Positions 1 to 6,017 of a DNA stretch of 6,051 nucleotides are shown here, piece after piece. The stretch is from a bacterium (GTDB taxonomy: Bacteria; Oederibacteriota; JAJYGY01). Position numbers and translations under genes: made by a program. Under the pieces are notes generated by a model. It searched no databases and had not been told where the DNA came from. It was given only the letters and a program-made list of their open reading frames with translations. The stretch spans positions 1 through 6,051 of the forward strand of contig JAJYGY010000141.1 of assembly GCA_021790555.1 (NCBI GenBank), given 5' to 3'. Numbering within the stretch: position 1 is the first letter of the stretch; each line of letters opens with the position of its first letter.

Positions 1-385
1 GGAAGACGTGGTTGACCAGGTCCAGGGGGTCCAAGGCCACCGCCCTCCGCATGGACTCGGCTGCCGGGCCGAGGTTCCCCAGGGTCGCGTCAGCCTCCGC
101 GAGGAGCCTGAGGCAGGCGGCGAGGTTAGGGTTGATGCCCACGGCCTTCTGCAGGTAGGACCTGGCCTCCTCGAACATGTCCTTGTCCATGTAGGCCCGG
201 CCCAGGATCGCCCGCGCCGTCATGTAGGTGGGATGCGCCTCCAGGACCTTCAGGCAGGTGTCCACGGCCTCATCCAGCCTTCCCACCTTTCGGTAGGCGT
301 CCGCCAGGGGGGCAAAAACCAAGGAATCCGGATTTTGTGCCAGCTTCTTGCTCAATTCCTTGATTTCGGCCTCTTCGCGGGCCAT
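1..385 (-). CDS. Tetratricopeptide-repeat protein, N-terminal 128 residues (3' end outside window)
   Basis: The frame opens with ATG at 385-383 and stays open to the left edge, so only the N-terminal 128 residues are visible. After a charged leader (MAREEAEIKELSKKL) there are three successive 34-residue TPR units, at about residues 18-51, 52-85 and 86-119. Each has the expected small and aromatic helix-A positions, a helix-B alanine, and a closing Pro at the turn (AHP, INP, LDP). TPR arrays are protein-protein interaction scaffolds, and the partner cannot be read from the sequence. There is no signal peptide or lipobox, so it is probably cytoplasmic and is not a PilF/PilW-type pilotin lipoprotein. 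A full Shine-Dalgarno (GGAGGTG) lies 6 bases upstream, which fixes the start. It follows aroK after an AT-rich leader and appears to have its own promoter, so it can be expressed apart from the pil-aro genes. TPR assignment is firm; the role is unknown. Confidence 0.88.
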   Translation of the reverse strand, partial: MAREEAEIKELSKKLAQNPDSLVFAPLADAYRKVGRLDEAVDTCLKVLEAHPTYMTARAILGRAYMDKDMFEEARSYLQKAVGINPNLAACLRLLAEADATLGNLGPAAESMRRAVALDPLDLVNHVF

Positions 386-391
386 GGGCGA

Positions 392-400
392 CACCTCCCT
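392..400 (-). promoter_or_regulatory. Strong ribosome binding site of the TPR gene
   Basis: The minus strand reads AGGGAGGTG here, containing seven bases (GGAGGTG) complementary to the 16S rRNA 3' end, 6 bases before the ATG at 385. It is the best Shine-Dalgarno in the window and decides the start of the TPR gene. Confidence 0.85.
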
Positions 401-403
401 GCG

Positions 404-437
404 TTTTCAAAATGCAAATGCCAAAAATGCTTGAAAA
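404..437. repeat. Inverted repeat with GCATTT direct repeats in the TPR leader
   Basis: TTTTCAA (404-410) and TTGAAAA (431-437) form a perfect 7-base inverted repeat around a 20-base centre. Three copies of AAATGC (GCATTT on the transcribed strand) lie at 410-415, 416-421 and 425-430, the first two in tandem. The element sits between the predicted promoter and the ribosome binding site of the TPR gene. It could be an operator, a weak leader hairpin or simple AT-rich composition. The repeats are seen directly; any function is a guess. Confidence 0.35.
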
Positions 438-460
438 ATAAAAGATTTTCGAATTTTTTT

Positions 461-489
461 TATATATCACCCGCCTCCATGAGTGTCAA
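461..489 (-). promoter_or_regulatory. Predicted sigma-70 promoter for the TPR gene, inside the aroK 3' end
   Basis: On the minus strand a perfect -35 hexamer TTGACA (484-489) is followed by exactly 17 bases and then TATATA (461-466). The -10 is preceded by TGA, giving an extended -10 (TGn) motif. The -35 lies in the last codons of aroK (Leu-Asp-Thr) and the extended -10 TG comes from the aroK stop codon. Transcription would start near 454 and give a leader of about 70 bases before the TPR start. The surroundings are strongly GC-rich, so this match is unlikely to be trivial, but it is a prediction from consensus only. Confidence 0.65.
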
Positions 490-1012
490 GGCCCTTCAGC
501 GCCCTGCCCCATATTCCCAGAATCCGGTCCCTCACCTTGGCCGGGCTCCCCGTGGCGGCGACCACCACGCTGGCTTCCTCAAAAAGCTCCTTCCTTTGCC
601 TGTAGATCGCCCGGTAGCGGTCCAGGCCACCCCCGGCCAGGAGCGGCCTGCTCTGGACCCCTCCCTTTTTCAACCTGGGCCACAGGGCCTCCGGCGGGGC
701 CTTCAGGTAGACCTTCAGTCCCCGCTCCTCCATCCAACGGCGGTTGTCCTCAAGCAGGACTGCCCCCCCTCCCGTGGCCACCACCACTGAGGAACGGCGG
801 CTGCAGCTTTTCAGCAGCCCGGCCTCCAGAGAGCGGAAACGGGCCTCTCCCAGCTTCCTGAAAATCTCGGCCACGGGAAGCCCCGCCTTGGCGGCGACGC
901 GCTCGTCCAGGTCCACGAAACGCCAGCCCAGGGCCCCGGCCAGGAGCGGCCCCACCGTGCTCTTGCCGCTGCCCATCATGCCGGTCAGGAAGATCCGCTT
1001 CCCCGGCTTCAT
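467..1012 (-). CDS. aroK: Shikimate kinase
   Basis: Shikimate kinase (181 residues, normal length for the family) transfers phosphate from ATP to the 3-hydroxyl of shikimate in the cytoplasmic chorismate pathway. A Walker A loop GMMGSGKST is at residues 11-19. The shikimate-binding pair D34/D36 is in VDLDER, the conserved arginine is in the FRSLE segment (59-63), the glycine loop ATGGGA is at 79-84, the lid arginine is in SRPLL (121-125), and a C-terminal RKELFEEAS (140-148) matches the family RxxLYxEvA motif. All catalytic elements appear intact. The ATG at 1012-1010 overlaps the aroC stop as ATGA. No strong Shine-Dalgarno precedes it, so translation is probably coupled to aroC. An upstream extension of this frame lies inside aroC and is not real. 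The last residues (LDTHGGG) overlap the promoter of the next gene. The symbol aroK is used rather than aroL because of the pil-linked context. Confidence 0.95.
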   Translation of the reverse strand: MKPGKRIFLTGMMGSGKSTVGPLLAGALGWRFVDLDERVAAKAGLPVAEIFRKLGEARFRSLEAGLLKSCSRRSSVVVATGGGAVLLEDNRRWMEERGLKVYLKAPPEALWPRLKKGGVQSRPLLAGGGLDRYRAIYRQRKELFEEASVVVAATGSPAKVRDRILGIWGRALKGLDTHGGG

Positions 1013-2172
1013 CGGGTCTTCAGGTACCCGAGGTAGGCGTCGTGGTTCCTGCGCACCTCCCCCAGGCTGTCCCCTCCGAACTTCTCCAAAAAGGCGTCCG
1101 CGATCTCGAAGGCGGAAACGCACAGCCCGATCACGGCCGCGGCCGGGACCGAACAGGTGTCGGAGCGTTCGTAGCGGGCCTTCAGGCGCTTCTTGGTGTC
1201 CATGTCCACGGTCGCCAGTGGCTTGAACAGCGTGGGAATCGGCTTCATGGAGGCCCTCAGCACCACCTCCTCGCCGTTGGTCATCCCGCCTTCGATCCCG
1301 CCGGCGTGGTTGCTGGCGTGCCGGTAGGCGCCCCGGCGGTAGAGGATCTCGTCGTGGACCTCGGATCCGAAGGGACTGGCGTAGCCCGTGCCCAGGCCCA
1401 CTTCCACGGCCTTGACCGACTGGATGCTCATCAGGGCCCGGGCCAGCCTTCCGTCCAGCTTGCGGTCCCACTGCACGAAGCTGCCCAGCCCGGGAGGCAG
1501 GCCCTTGACACGCACCTCGAAACTGCCACCCAGAGAATCCCCCCTGGACTTGGAGATGTCAATCTTGCGGACCATCCGGGCCGAGAGGGCCCCGTCCACG
1601 CAGCGCACCGGCGATTTCGGCGCCCTTGAGGCCACCTGTTCGAAGCTGGGCGCGGCCCCCTTCAACCGCAGTCCCCCGATCTCCACGACATGGCAGGCGA
1701 ACCGGACGCCGAATTCGGAAAGCAGGCTCAGGGCCACGGCCCCGGCGGCGGTCCGCGAGGCCGTCTCCCGGGCGCTGGCCCTCTCCAGGACGTTGCGGAT
1801 GTCCTTCAGGTCGTATTTGAGGCTTCCCGCCAGGTCGGCGTGTCCCGGCCTGGGCCGGCTGATCCTGGCGCTGCGCAGGTACTTGGGATCCACCTTTTCG
1901 GCGTTCATGACCCTTTCCCAGTTGGCCCAGTCCTTGTTGAAGATCGTCATGGCGACCGGTCCGCCCAGGGTCTCCCCGTTGCGGACCCCGCCGGTGATCC
2001 GGACCTGGTCCTTCTCGATCTTCATGCGGCCGCCGCGCCCGTGCCCCAGCATGCGCTGGCCCAGCCAGAAATTGACCTTCTCGGGGGGGAGCGGCACGTG
2101 GGCCGGCATCCCTTCCACCACGATGGTCAGGGCCTCCCCGTGGGATTCCCCCGCCGTCAAATACCTCAGCAT
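1009..2172 (-). CDS. aroC: Chorismate synthase
   Basis: Chorismate synthase (387 residues) converts 5-enolpyruvylshikimate-3-phosphate to chorismate using reduced FMN; it is the last step of the common aromatic pathway. The three family signatures are present: GESHG at residues 8-12, carrying the conserved His11; RPRPGHADLAG leading to ERASARETASR at 106-140; and RSDTCSVPAAAVIG at 336-349. GHGRGGRM (43-50) and the GVRNGETLGGPVA segment (62-74) are also typical. Length is at the upper end of the normal range and no key motif is missing. The ATG at 2172 is preceded by AAGGAG (2177-2182) at 4 bases. The gene begins 46 bases after pilQ with no terminator-like hairpin between them, so co-transcription with pilQ is likely, and it overlaps aroK by 4 bases. 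Function is confident; placement beside pilQ is contextual and does not imply a pilus role. Confidence 0.97.
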   Translation of the reverse strand: MLRYLTAGESHGEALTIVVEGMPAHVPLPPEKVNFWLGQRMLGHGRGGRMKIEKDQVRITGGVRNGETLGGPVAMTIFNKDWANWERVMNAEKVDPKYLRSARISRPRPGHADLAGSLKYDLKDIRNVLERASARETASRTAAGAVALSLLSEFGVRFACHVVEIGGLRLKGAAPSFEQVASRAPKSPVRCVDGALSARMVRKIDISKSRGDSLGGSFEVRVKGLPPGLGSFVQWDRKLDGRLARALMSIQSVKAVEVGLGTGYASPFGSEVHDEILYRRGAYRHASNHAGGIEGGMTNGEEVVLRASMKPIPTLFKPLATVDMDTKKRLKARYERSDTCSVPAAAVIGLCVSAFEIADAFLEKFGGDSLGEVRRNHDAYLGYLKTR

Positions 2173-2176
2173 CGTT

Positions 2177-2182
2177 CTCCTT
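2177..2182 (-). promoter_or_regulatory. Ribosome binding site of aroC
   Basis: AAGGAG on the minus strand lies 4 bases before the aroC ATG. It supports the start at 2172 and shows that aroC has its own initiation signal rather than depending on pilQ coupling. Confidence 0.75.
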
Positions 2183-2218
2183 GAGACTGGATGACCGGCC
2201 TTCCCGCCCCGCCCGCCC

Positions 2219-4531
2219 TCAGTTCTGGACGATGGTCGGGGTGAGCAGGATGATCAGCTCCTTCTTGTTCTTGGTGATCGAGGTGCTCTTGAAAAGGTTC
2301 CCAAGCAGGGGGATGTCGCCCAGCACCGGGATCTTCTCCTGGTTTTGGGTCCAGGAGTCGCGCATCAGGCCTCCCAGGACCGCGGTCTCCCCGTTGCCGA
2401 TCTTGACCGTGCTCTGGGCCTGCTGGGTGGAGATGTTCGGCGGGGCGTTTGCCACCGTCTGCCCTTCGTTGGAGCTGACCGTGAAGTTGACAATCATGAT
2501 GACGTCGTTGTTCTTCTGGTCGATGGTGGGGGTGACGTTCAGGGTGATGGGGATGGAAAGCTGCCCGAAGCTGTTGGTGATGACGTTGCCCCCGTTGCTG
2601 GTGGTGATGTTGGTGATGGGGTAGGTCACCTGGTCCGTCGTCGAGATGGTGGCCGACTGCTTGTCCGTGGTCATGATCGTGGGGCTGGAAAGCACCTGGG
2701 CCTTCTGCTCCTGGGTCAGGGCCTGGATCGAGGCGTTGATGTTGAGGTTGTTCTGCAGGGTGGCCACCGTCATGTTGCTGAACCCGTTGGCGCCGGGACC
2801 GGCGTTCATCTGCGCCGTCACTTTGGGATTGGCGTTGGCGTCGGCGGACTGGGCCGTCCAGTTCACCCCCAGGCTGTTGGCCACCGTGGCGTCGACCTCC
2901 ACGATCTTGGCCTGGATGCTGACCTGGGGAAGCTGGATGTCCAGGCGCTTGAGCAGTTCACTGACCTTGCGCAGCCACTGGGGCTTGGCCGTGATGATGA
3001 AGCTGCGCGTCCTCGGGTCGACCCCGACGACCCCCATCAGTTGCCCTCCCGGGGGGGTCATCACCTGTTGCACCTCGGCCCTGAGATCGTTGGGGTCGGC
3101 GTAGCGCAGGTAAAAAACCTGGGTCCTGTCCAGGCCCCCGGAATCCCCTTCGTCGGACCCCGCCTCCCCGCTGGGGGGGACGTCGATCTGGGAAATGTAG
3201 TCCATCAGCTTGGCCATGTCGCTCCTGGTCGCCACCAGCACGACGTCCTGCTGGCTGGGGTCGGGGTCCGCCTGCACCATCTGGGACGCCGTGGCCCCCA
3301 TCACCGGGTCCTCCGCCTTGATCTGCATCAGCAGGCGGCTGGTGAAGACCTTCACGTCGTTGAAATACCTGGGCGTGTAGGTGCGGGTCTCCTTGGGCAA
3401 AAGGTCCTTTTCGGCGGCGATTTCCCCGGTCGTGCCGAAATAGATCATGTTGCCCTGAACGTCATAGGACATCTGCTGGGCGGCCAGGATCTTGGCGAAG
3501 ATGTTCCGCAGGGGCTGGTTCTCGATGCGCATGGTCACCAGGCTTTTGGGCGGGGTCAGGGCCTGGATGCTGTCTGTGAAGAAGGTCTCGAATCCGGCCT
3601 GTTCGGCCAGGGTGTCCAGCACCGTCACCAGGTCGGCGTTTTCCACGTCCAGGGAGAGTTTGGCGTTGAGGTTGCCCTCCTTTTGGGCACTCGTTTCCTG
3701 CCCGGCAACCGGATGGTCCACCGACACCACGATCTGGTTCTGCACGCGGTTGATGGAAAACCGCAGGGGGCCGTTGAGGAAGAGGTCGACCGTCACCTGG
3801 CTCAGCCCGCCGCGCGCCTCCTGGCGCGCCTCCACCTTGCGGATGGAGGCGGACTGCAGGGTCTTGTTCCCCGGGGCCCAGGCCAGCGAGCTGTTGAGGA
3901 AGCTGAGCGAAACCAGCTTGCCGTCGTCCAGGCGGGCGGGTTTGAAGCGCACCGGGCCGTCGGCGCTGATGATCACCTTGGTGCGGTCCTGGCCGTCCTG
4001 AAGGGCGATGTCCACCACCCGGTAGGTCAGGCCCGCGTTGGCCAGGCTCAGGTCGGAATTCGGGGCGCCCGCGGACTCCGCCGGGACTGGCCTGGGCTTC
4101 GAAGGGGGGGCCGGCCTTTCCGAGGCCGGGGCCTTGGACTCCCCACCCAGGAGGCCCAGGTCCAACCGGAAGCCCCGCGTCCCCACCACGGGCCGGTGGA
4201 AGGGGATCCTGGATTTCAGGTCCACCACGATCCAGCTGGCCCAGGGATGCTGGCCCGGCCGCACCCGGATCACCGAGCCCCGGCCCACCGCGATCGGCCT
4301 TTCGGAAACCAGCACGGTGCCGGGAACCTTCAGGATCCACTTGCGCGAACCGGCCTCCAGGCTGGGCTTGACCGGGGCGGTCGTGGAAACCTGCATCTCC
4401 AGGTGTCCGGCCCTGGGGGCGACCTTGATCGAGAGGATCCGCACCGTCGCGAACGCCGTCCGGCATGCCAGAAGGGAGAAAAGGATCCCCCCGATGTAGG
4501 CGTGAATTTTCCGAGCGCTCGTGCTTTTCAA
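2219..4531 (-). CDS. pilQ: Type IV pilus outer-membrane secretin PilQ
   Basis: PilQ (770 residues from this start) is the multimeric outer-membrane channel through which the pilus is extruded and retracted. In order: a signal peptide (residues 1-28: Lys/Arg start, hydrophobic AYIGGILFSLLA, then AFA); a first AMIN-like beta domain (about 29-126) for peptidoglycan binding; a Pro/Ala/Ser-rich linker (about 130-160); a second AMIN-like domain (about 168-273); an STN/N0 domain (about 288-366); N-domain repeats (about 382-452 and 468-533), split by an acidic Gly/Ser linker; and the secretin beta-barrel domain (about 540-770). The barrel carries VLSSPTI, the signature VLGDIPLLGNLF (736-747) and the terminal ELIILLTPTIV (758-768). 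I chose TTG at 4531 because AAAGGAG lies 4 bases upstream and the resulting signal peptide is well formed. The frame also allows TTG at 4561 (780 residues), which lies against a T-run with no Shine-Dalgarno in range. Overall length fits PilQ. Confidence 0.95.
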   Translation of the reverse strand: MKSTSARKIHAYIGGILFSLLACRTAFATVRILSIKVAPRAGHLEMQVSTTAPVKPSLEAGSRKWILKVPGTVLVSERPIAVGRGSVIRVRPGQHPWASWIVVDLKSRIPFHRPVVGTRGFRLDLGLLGGESKAPASERPAPPSKPRPVPAESAGAPNSDLSLANAGLTYRVVDIALQDGQDRTKVIISADGPVRFKPARLDDGKLVSLSFLNSSLAWAPGNKTLQSASIRKVEARQEARGGLSQVTVDLFLNGPLRFSINRVQNQIVVSVDHPVAGQETSAQKEGNLNAKLSLDVENADLVTVLDTLAEQAGFETFFTDSIQALTPPKSLVTMRIENQPLRNIFAKILAAQQMSYDVQGNMIYFGTTGEIAAEKDLLPKETRTYTPRYFNDVKVFTSRLLMQIKAEDPVMGATASQMVQADPDPSQQDVVLVATRSDMAKLMDYISQIDVPPSGEAGSDEGDSGGLDRTQVFYLRYADPNDLRAEVQQVMTPPGGQLMGVVGVDPRTRSFIITAKPQWLRKVSELLKRLDIQLPQVSIQAKIVEVDATVANSLGVNWTAQSADANANPKVTAQMNAGPGANGFSNMTVATLQNNLNINASIQALTQEQKAQVLSSPTIMTTDKQSATISTTDQVTYPITNITTSNGGNVITNSFGQLSIPITLNVTPTIDQKNNDVIMIVNFTVSSNEGQTVANAPPNISTQQAQSTVKIGNGETAVLGGLMRDSWTQNQEKIPVLGDIPLLGNLFKSTSITKNKKELIILLTPTIVQN

Positions 4532-4535
4532 GATG

Positions 4536-4542
4536 CTCCTTT
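4536..4542 (-). promoter_or_regulatory. Ribosome binding site deciding the pilQ TTG start
   Basis: AAAGGAG on the minus strand, 4 bases before TTG at 4531, has the same spacing as the aroC site. It favours the 4531 start over the in-frame TTG at 4561. Confidence 0.65.
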
Positions 4543-4559
4543 CCGGGTTGGAAAAACCC

Positions 4560-4584
4560 AAAAAAAGGCGGCCCGTGGGCCTCC
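4560..4584 (-). terminator. Intrinsic-terminator-like hairpin between pilP and pilQ
   Basis: On the minus strand GGAGGCC, the loop CACG and GGCCGCC form a 7-pair stem with one A-G mismatch, followed directly by seven T residues (4560-4566). An alternative outer stem GGCCCG (4587-4592) with CGGGCC (4570-4575) uses the same region. The GC stem plus adjacent U-tract has the shape of a rho-independent terminator. It lies 7 bases after the pilP stop. A small second hairpin (GGGTT with AACCC, 4545-4559) follows, just before the pilQ ribosome binding site. It may terminate part of the transcripts or attenuate pilQ; this is a structural prediction only. Confidence 0.5.
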
Positions 4585-4591
4585 TTCGGGC

Positions 4592-5038
4592 CTATCGTGA
4601 TGTGGAAAAAGTCAACCGCTGCTCGCCCTGCCTCAAGGTCACGGACTGGCTCCCCAGGATCTTGCCCCCGATGTCGGAAATAGCCTGGTTGCCCCTGGAG
4701 AACAGGACCCCCTTCTTCAGCAGGAAAGTCTGCTCGGGGCCGGAATTGGTCTGAAAGAGCGCCACCTGGTCCCCCGCCGAGACGATCATGCCGACCAGGA
4801 CAAGCTGCGAAATCTTGAGGTCGGCGTTGTTGGGCCGTGGGGTGTAGAACATCACGGCGACAAAGGGATCCTTTCGCCCGCGGCCCGAATAGAGCTTCAG
4901 GGGCCGGAGGGAAAACTGCCCCGTGGTGCCGGAATTCCGGCCCAGACTGAAGCGGCTGGATTCCACCGCCCAAAGGGCCGCGCCGCAGACCAGAAGCAGG
5001 ACGGCCAACAGGACAGAGAGGAACGTGGGTCGCCTCAT
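4592..5038 (-). CDS. pilP: Type IV pilus assembly protein PilP
   Basis: PilP (148 residues) is the periplasmic connector that binds the PilN/PilO subcomplex on one side and the N0/N1 region of PilQ on the other. An N-terminal hydrophobic segment (about residues 6-24) is a signal anchor or signal peptide. It is followed by a flexible stretch and the conserved GRGRKDPF segment (52-59) that precedes the PilP beta-domain. The beta-domain (about 69-145) begins with the typical LKISQLVLVGMI and continues with short strands carrying ALFQ and QTFLLKKG. Many PilP proteins are lipoproteins, but here Cys18 sits in LLVC with Val at -1, which is not a standard lipobox. The ATG overlaps the pilO stop as ATGA. 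Only a G-run and GAAG precede it, so translation is probably coupled. Sequence similarity in this family is low, so the call rests on these motifs plus position between pilO and pilQ. Confidence 0.88.
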   Translation of the reverse strand: MRRPTFLSVLLAVLLLVCGAALWAVESSRFSLGRNSGTTGQFSLRPLKLYSGRGRKDPFVAVMFYTPRPNNADLKISQLVLVGMIVSAGDQVALFQTNSGPEQTFLLKKGVLFSRGNQAISDIGGKILGSQSVTLRQGEQRLTFSTSR

Positions 5039-5595
5039 CGCTTCCCCCCCGGCGAGAGGTAGAGCTGCAGGGTCAAGCTCGCCGTCAGGCTGGACTTGCG
5101 GCCCGTGGGGTCGAAGGAGGTAAGGATCAGGTCGGTGGGGACGATGATCCTTCGCTGGGAGTTGGCCTCATTGAGGAAATAGCCCACCGAATCGTAGTCG
5201 CTCTGGAACTGGAACCTGGCGTCCACCTCCTCCATGCCGGGAAACTCCTTGGACGGATGGGCCTTGTCCGGGGTCCAGGTCAGGTTGGCCAGGCGCAGGT
5301 CCTTGCCCAGGCTCCCGAAAATCCGGACTTGGTCCCCGTAGGAAAACTTGGAGTCCAGCCGGGACGTGTAGAAGTCCAGCTGGTGCCGGACGTTCTCGGC
5401 CTCGGCCTGGAATTTCTCGTATTCCTTGGCCTTGCTCTTCGCGTCCTCCAGTTGCGACCGCGCGCCGGCCAGGTCGGACCGGGCAGCGGCGATGCGCGCG
5501 TTCATGGGGCTGAGCAGGAAAAACCAGCCGCCCGCCAGCAGCAGGAACCCCGCCAGGGCGATGGCGCCCGCCACGATGACCATCTGGCGGTTCAT
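5035..5595 (-). CDS. pilO: Type IV pilus inner-membrane assembly protein PilO
   Basis: PilO (186 residues) is a bitopic inner-membrane protein that pairs with PilN to form the alignment subcomplex. It has a short cytoplasmic start, one transmembrane helix at about residues 6-28, a periplasmic coiled coil at about 31-75 rich in Ala, Glu and Lys, and a C-terminal ferredoxin-like alpha/beta domain at about 85-181. That domain includes FQSDYDSVGYFLNEANSQRRI, the usual PilO pattern of a strand followed by the helix that bears on one neighbouring protomer. Length is normal for the family. I chose the ATG at 5595 because GGAGG (5603-5607) lies 7 bases upstream, it overlaps the pilN stop by ATGA, and the transmembrane helix starts directly after it. 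Longer in-frame extensions overlap pilN and are low-complexity. Confidence 0.92.
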   Translation of the reverse strand: MNRQMVIVAGAIALAGFLLLAGGWFFLLSPMNARIAAARSDLAGARSQLEDAKSKAKEYEKFQAEAENVRHQLDFYTSRLDSKFSYGDQVRIFGSLGKDLRLANLTWTPDKAHPSKEFPGMEEVDARFQFQSDYDSVGYFLNEANSQRRIIVPTDLILTSFDPTGRKSSLTASLTLQLYLSPGGKR

Positions 5596-6017
5596 GGTTT
5601 GTCCTCCACGCTGAAACTGATGGTGAAGTTTTCCACCGGCGTCCCCATCACCTGGCCCGGGCTGGGGGGGCTGTCCAGGCTGACGTCCCCGAAGCCCTGG
5701 TCCTGAAGGTTGGAATAGAACTGCGCCACCTGTTCGGCGCTGAGGGCCTCGCCCTGCAGCACCAGCCGCGCCTTGGGCGGGTTTCCGCTGGAGGACACCC
5801 GGGTCAGCCACACCTGGGGGGGCAGCAGGTCCGGCAGCTCGTCCAGGATCGTCACCCAGTAGACCTGCTGCTTCTGGAACTTGTTGATCAGGGCCGTCTT
5901 GCTGTCCAGGCTGGCCCTTTCGGCGGTGAATTCCTCCACGGCCTGCACCACCGTCTTGAGGCCGGGCGACTCCATCTCCTTCTTGACGGCCTCGATCTGG
6001 CTGTTGACCCCGGCCAA
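5592..6017 (-). CDS. pilN: Type IV pilus assembly protein PilN, C-terminal part (5' end missing or interrupted)
   Basis: This is the periplasmic part of PilN, the inner-membrane partner of PilO and, through its cytoplasmic tail, of PilM. Visible are the end of the coiled coil (about residues 1-55, numbered from the TTG at 6017) and the ferredoxin-like domain. The latter contains the family pattern ILDELPDLLPPQVWLTRV (57-73), RLVLQGEALSAEQVAQFYSNL (84-104) and a closing strand ENFTISFSV. About 40-50 N-terminal residues are absent, including the PilM-binding INLLP motif and the transmembrane helix. The frame continues upstream of the TTG as SVKKAE, which looks like more coiled coil, but then meets TAG at 6036-6038. 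The TTG is therefore only a nominal start. Either the true gene lies beyond the edge with a sequence error here, or the gene carries a nonsense mutation. The end overlaps pilO by 4 bases. Confidence 0.82.
   Translation of the reverse strand: MAGVNSQIEAVKKEMESPGLKTVVQAVEEFTAERASLDSKTALINKFQKQQVYWVTILDELPDLLPPQVWLTRVSSSGNPPKARLVLQGEALSAEQVAQFYSNLQDQGFGDVSLDSPPSPGQVMGTPVENFTISFSVEDKP

Noticed and set aside
439..466. Possible terminator after aroK in the A/T-run
   Set aside because: There is no GC-rich stem; the A- and T-rich pairing possible there is weak and the same bases are better explained as the -10 region of the next promoter.
270..470. Small minus-strand frame starting in the AT-rich leader
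   Set aside because: It lies out of frame with the TPR gene, whose own start has a perfect Shine-Dalgarno and three clear repeats. This frame has no ribosome binding site or motif.
8..790. Plus-strand open frame covering the TPR gene, leader and aroK
   Set aside because: It spans two real minus-strand genes and an AT-rich regulatory leader, and its composition is low-complexity Gly/Pro/Arg/His-rich with no recognisable motif.
4532..4561. Longer pilQ beginning at TTG 4561
   Set aside because: The only upstream GGAGG is about 19 bases away and part of the terminator-like stem. Starting at 4531 has AAAGGAG in range and gives a cleaner signal peptide.
2345..4600. Long plus-strand open frame (751 codons) opposite pilQ
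   Set aside because: It is the antisense of a GC-rich gene. The translation is rich in His, Gly, Val and Arg with no domain pattern, while the minus strand encodes an unmistakable secretin.
3462..4973. Minus-strand 503-codon frame overlapping pilP and pilQ
   Set aside because: It is a shifted shadow of pilQ and pilP, very rich in Gly, Pro and Arg, with no transmembrane or domain features.
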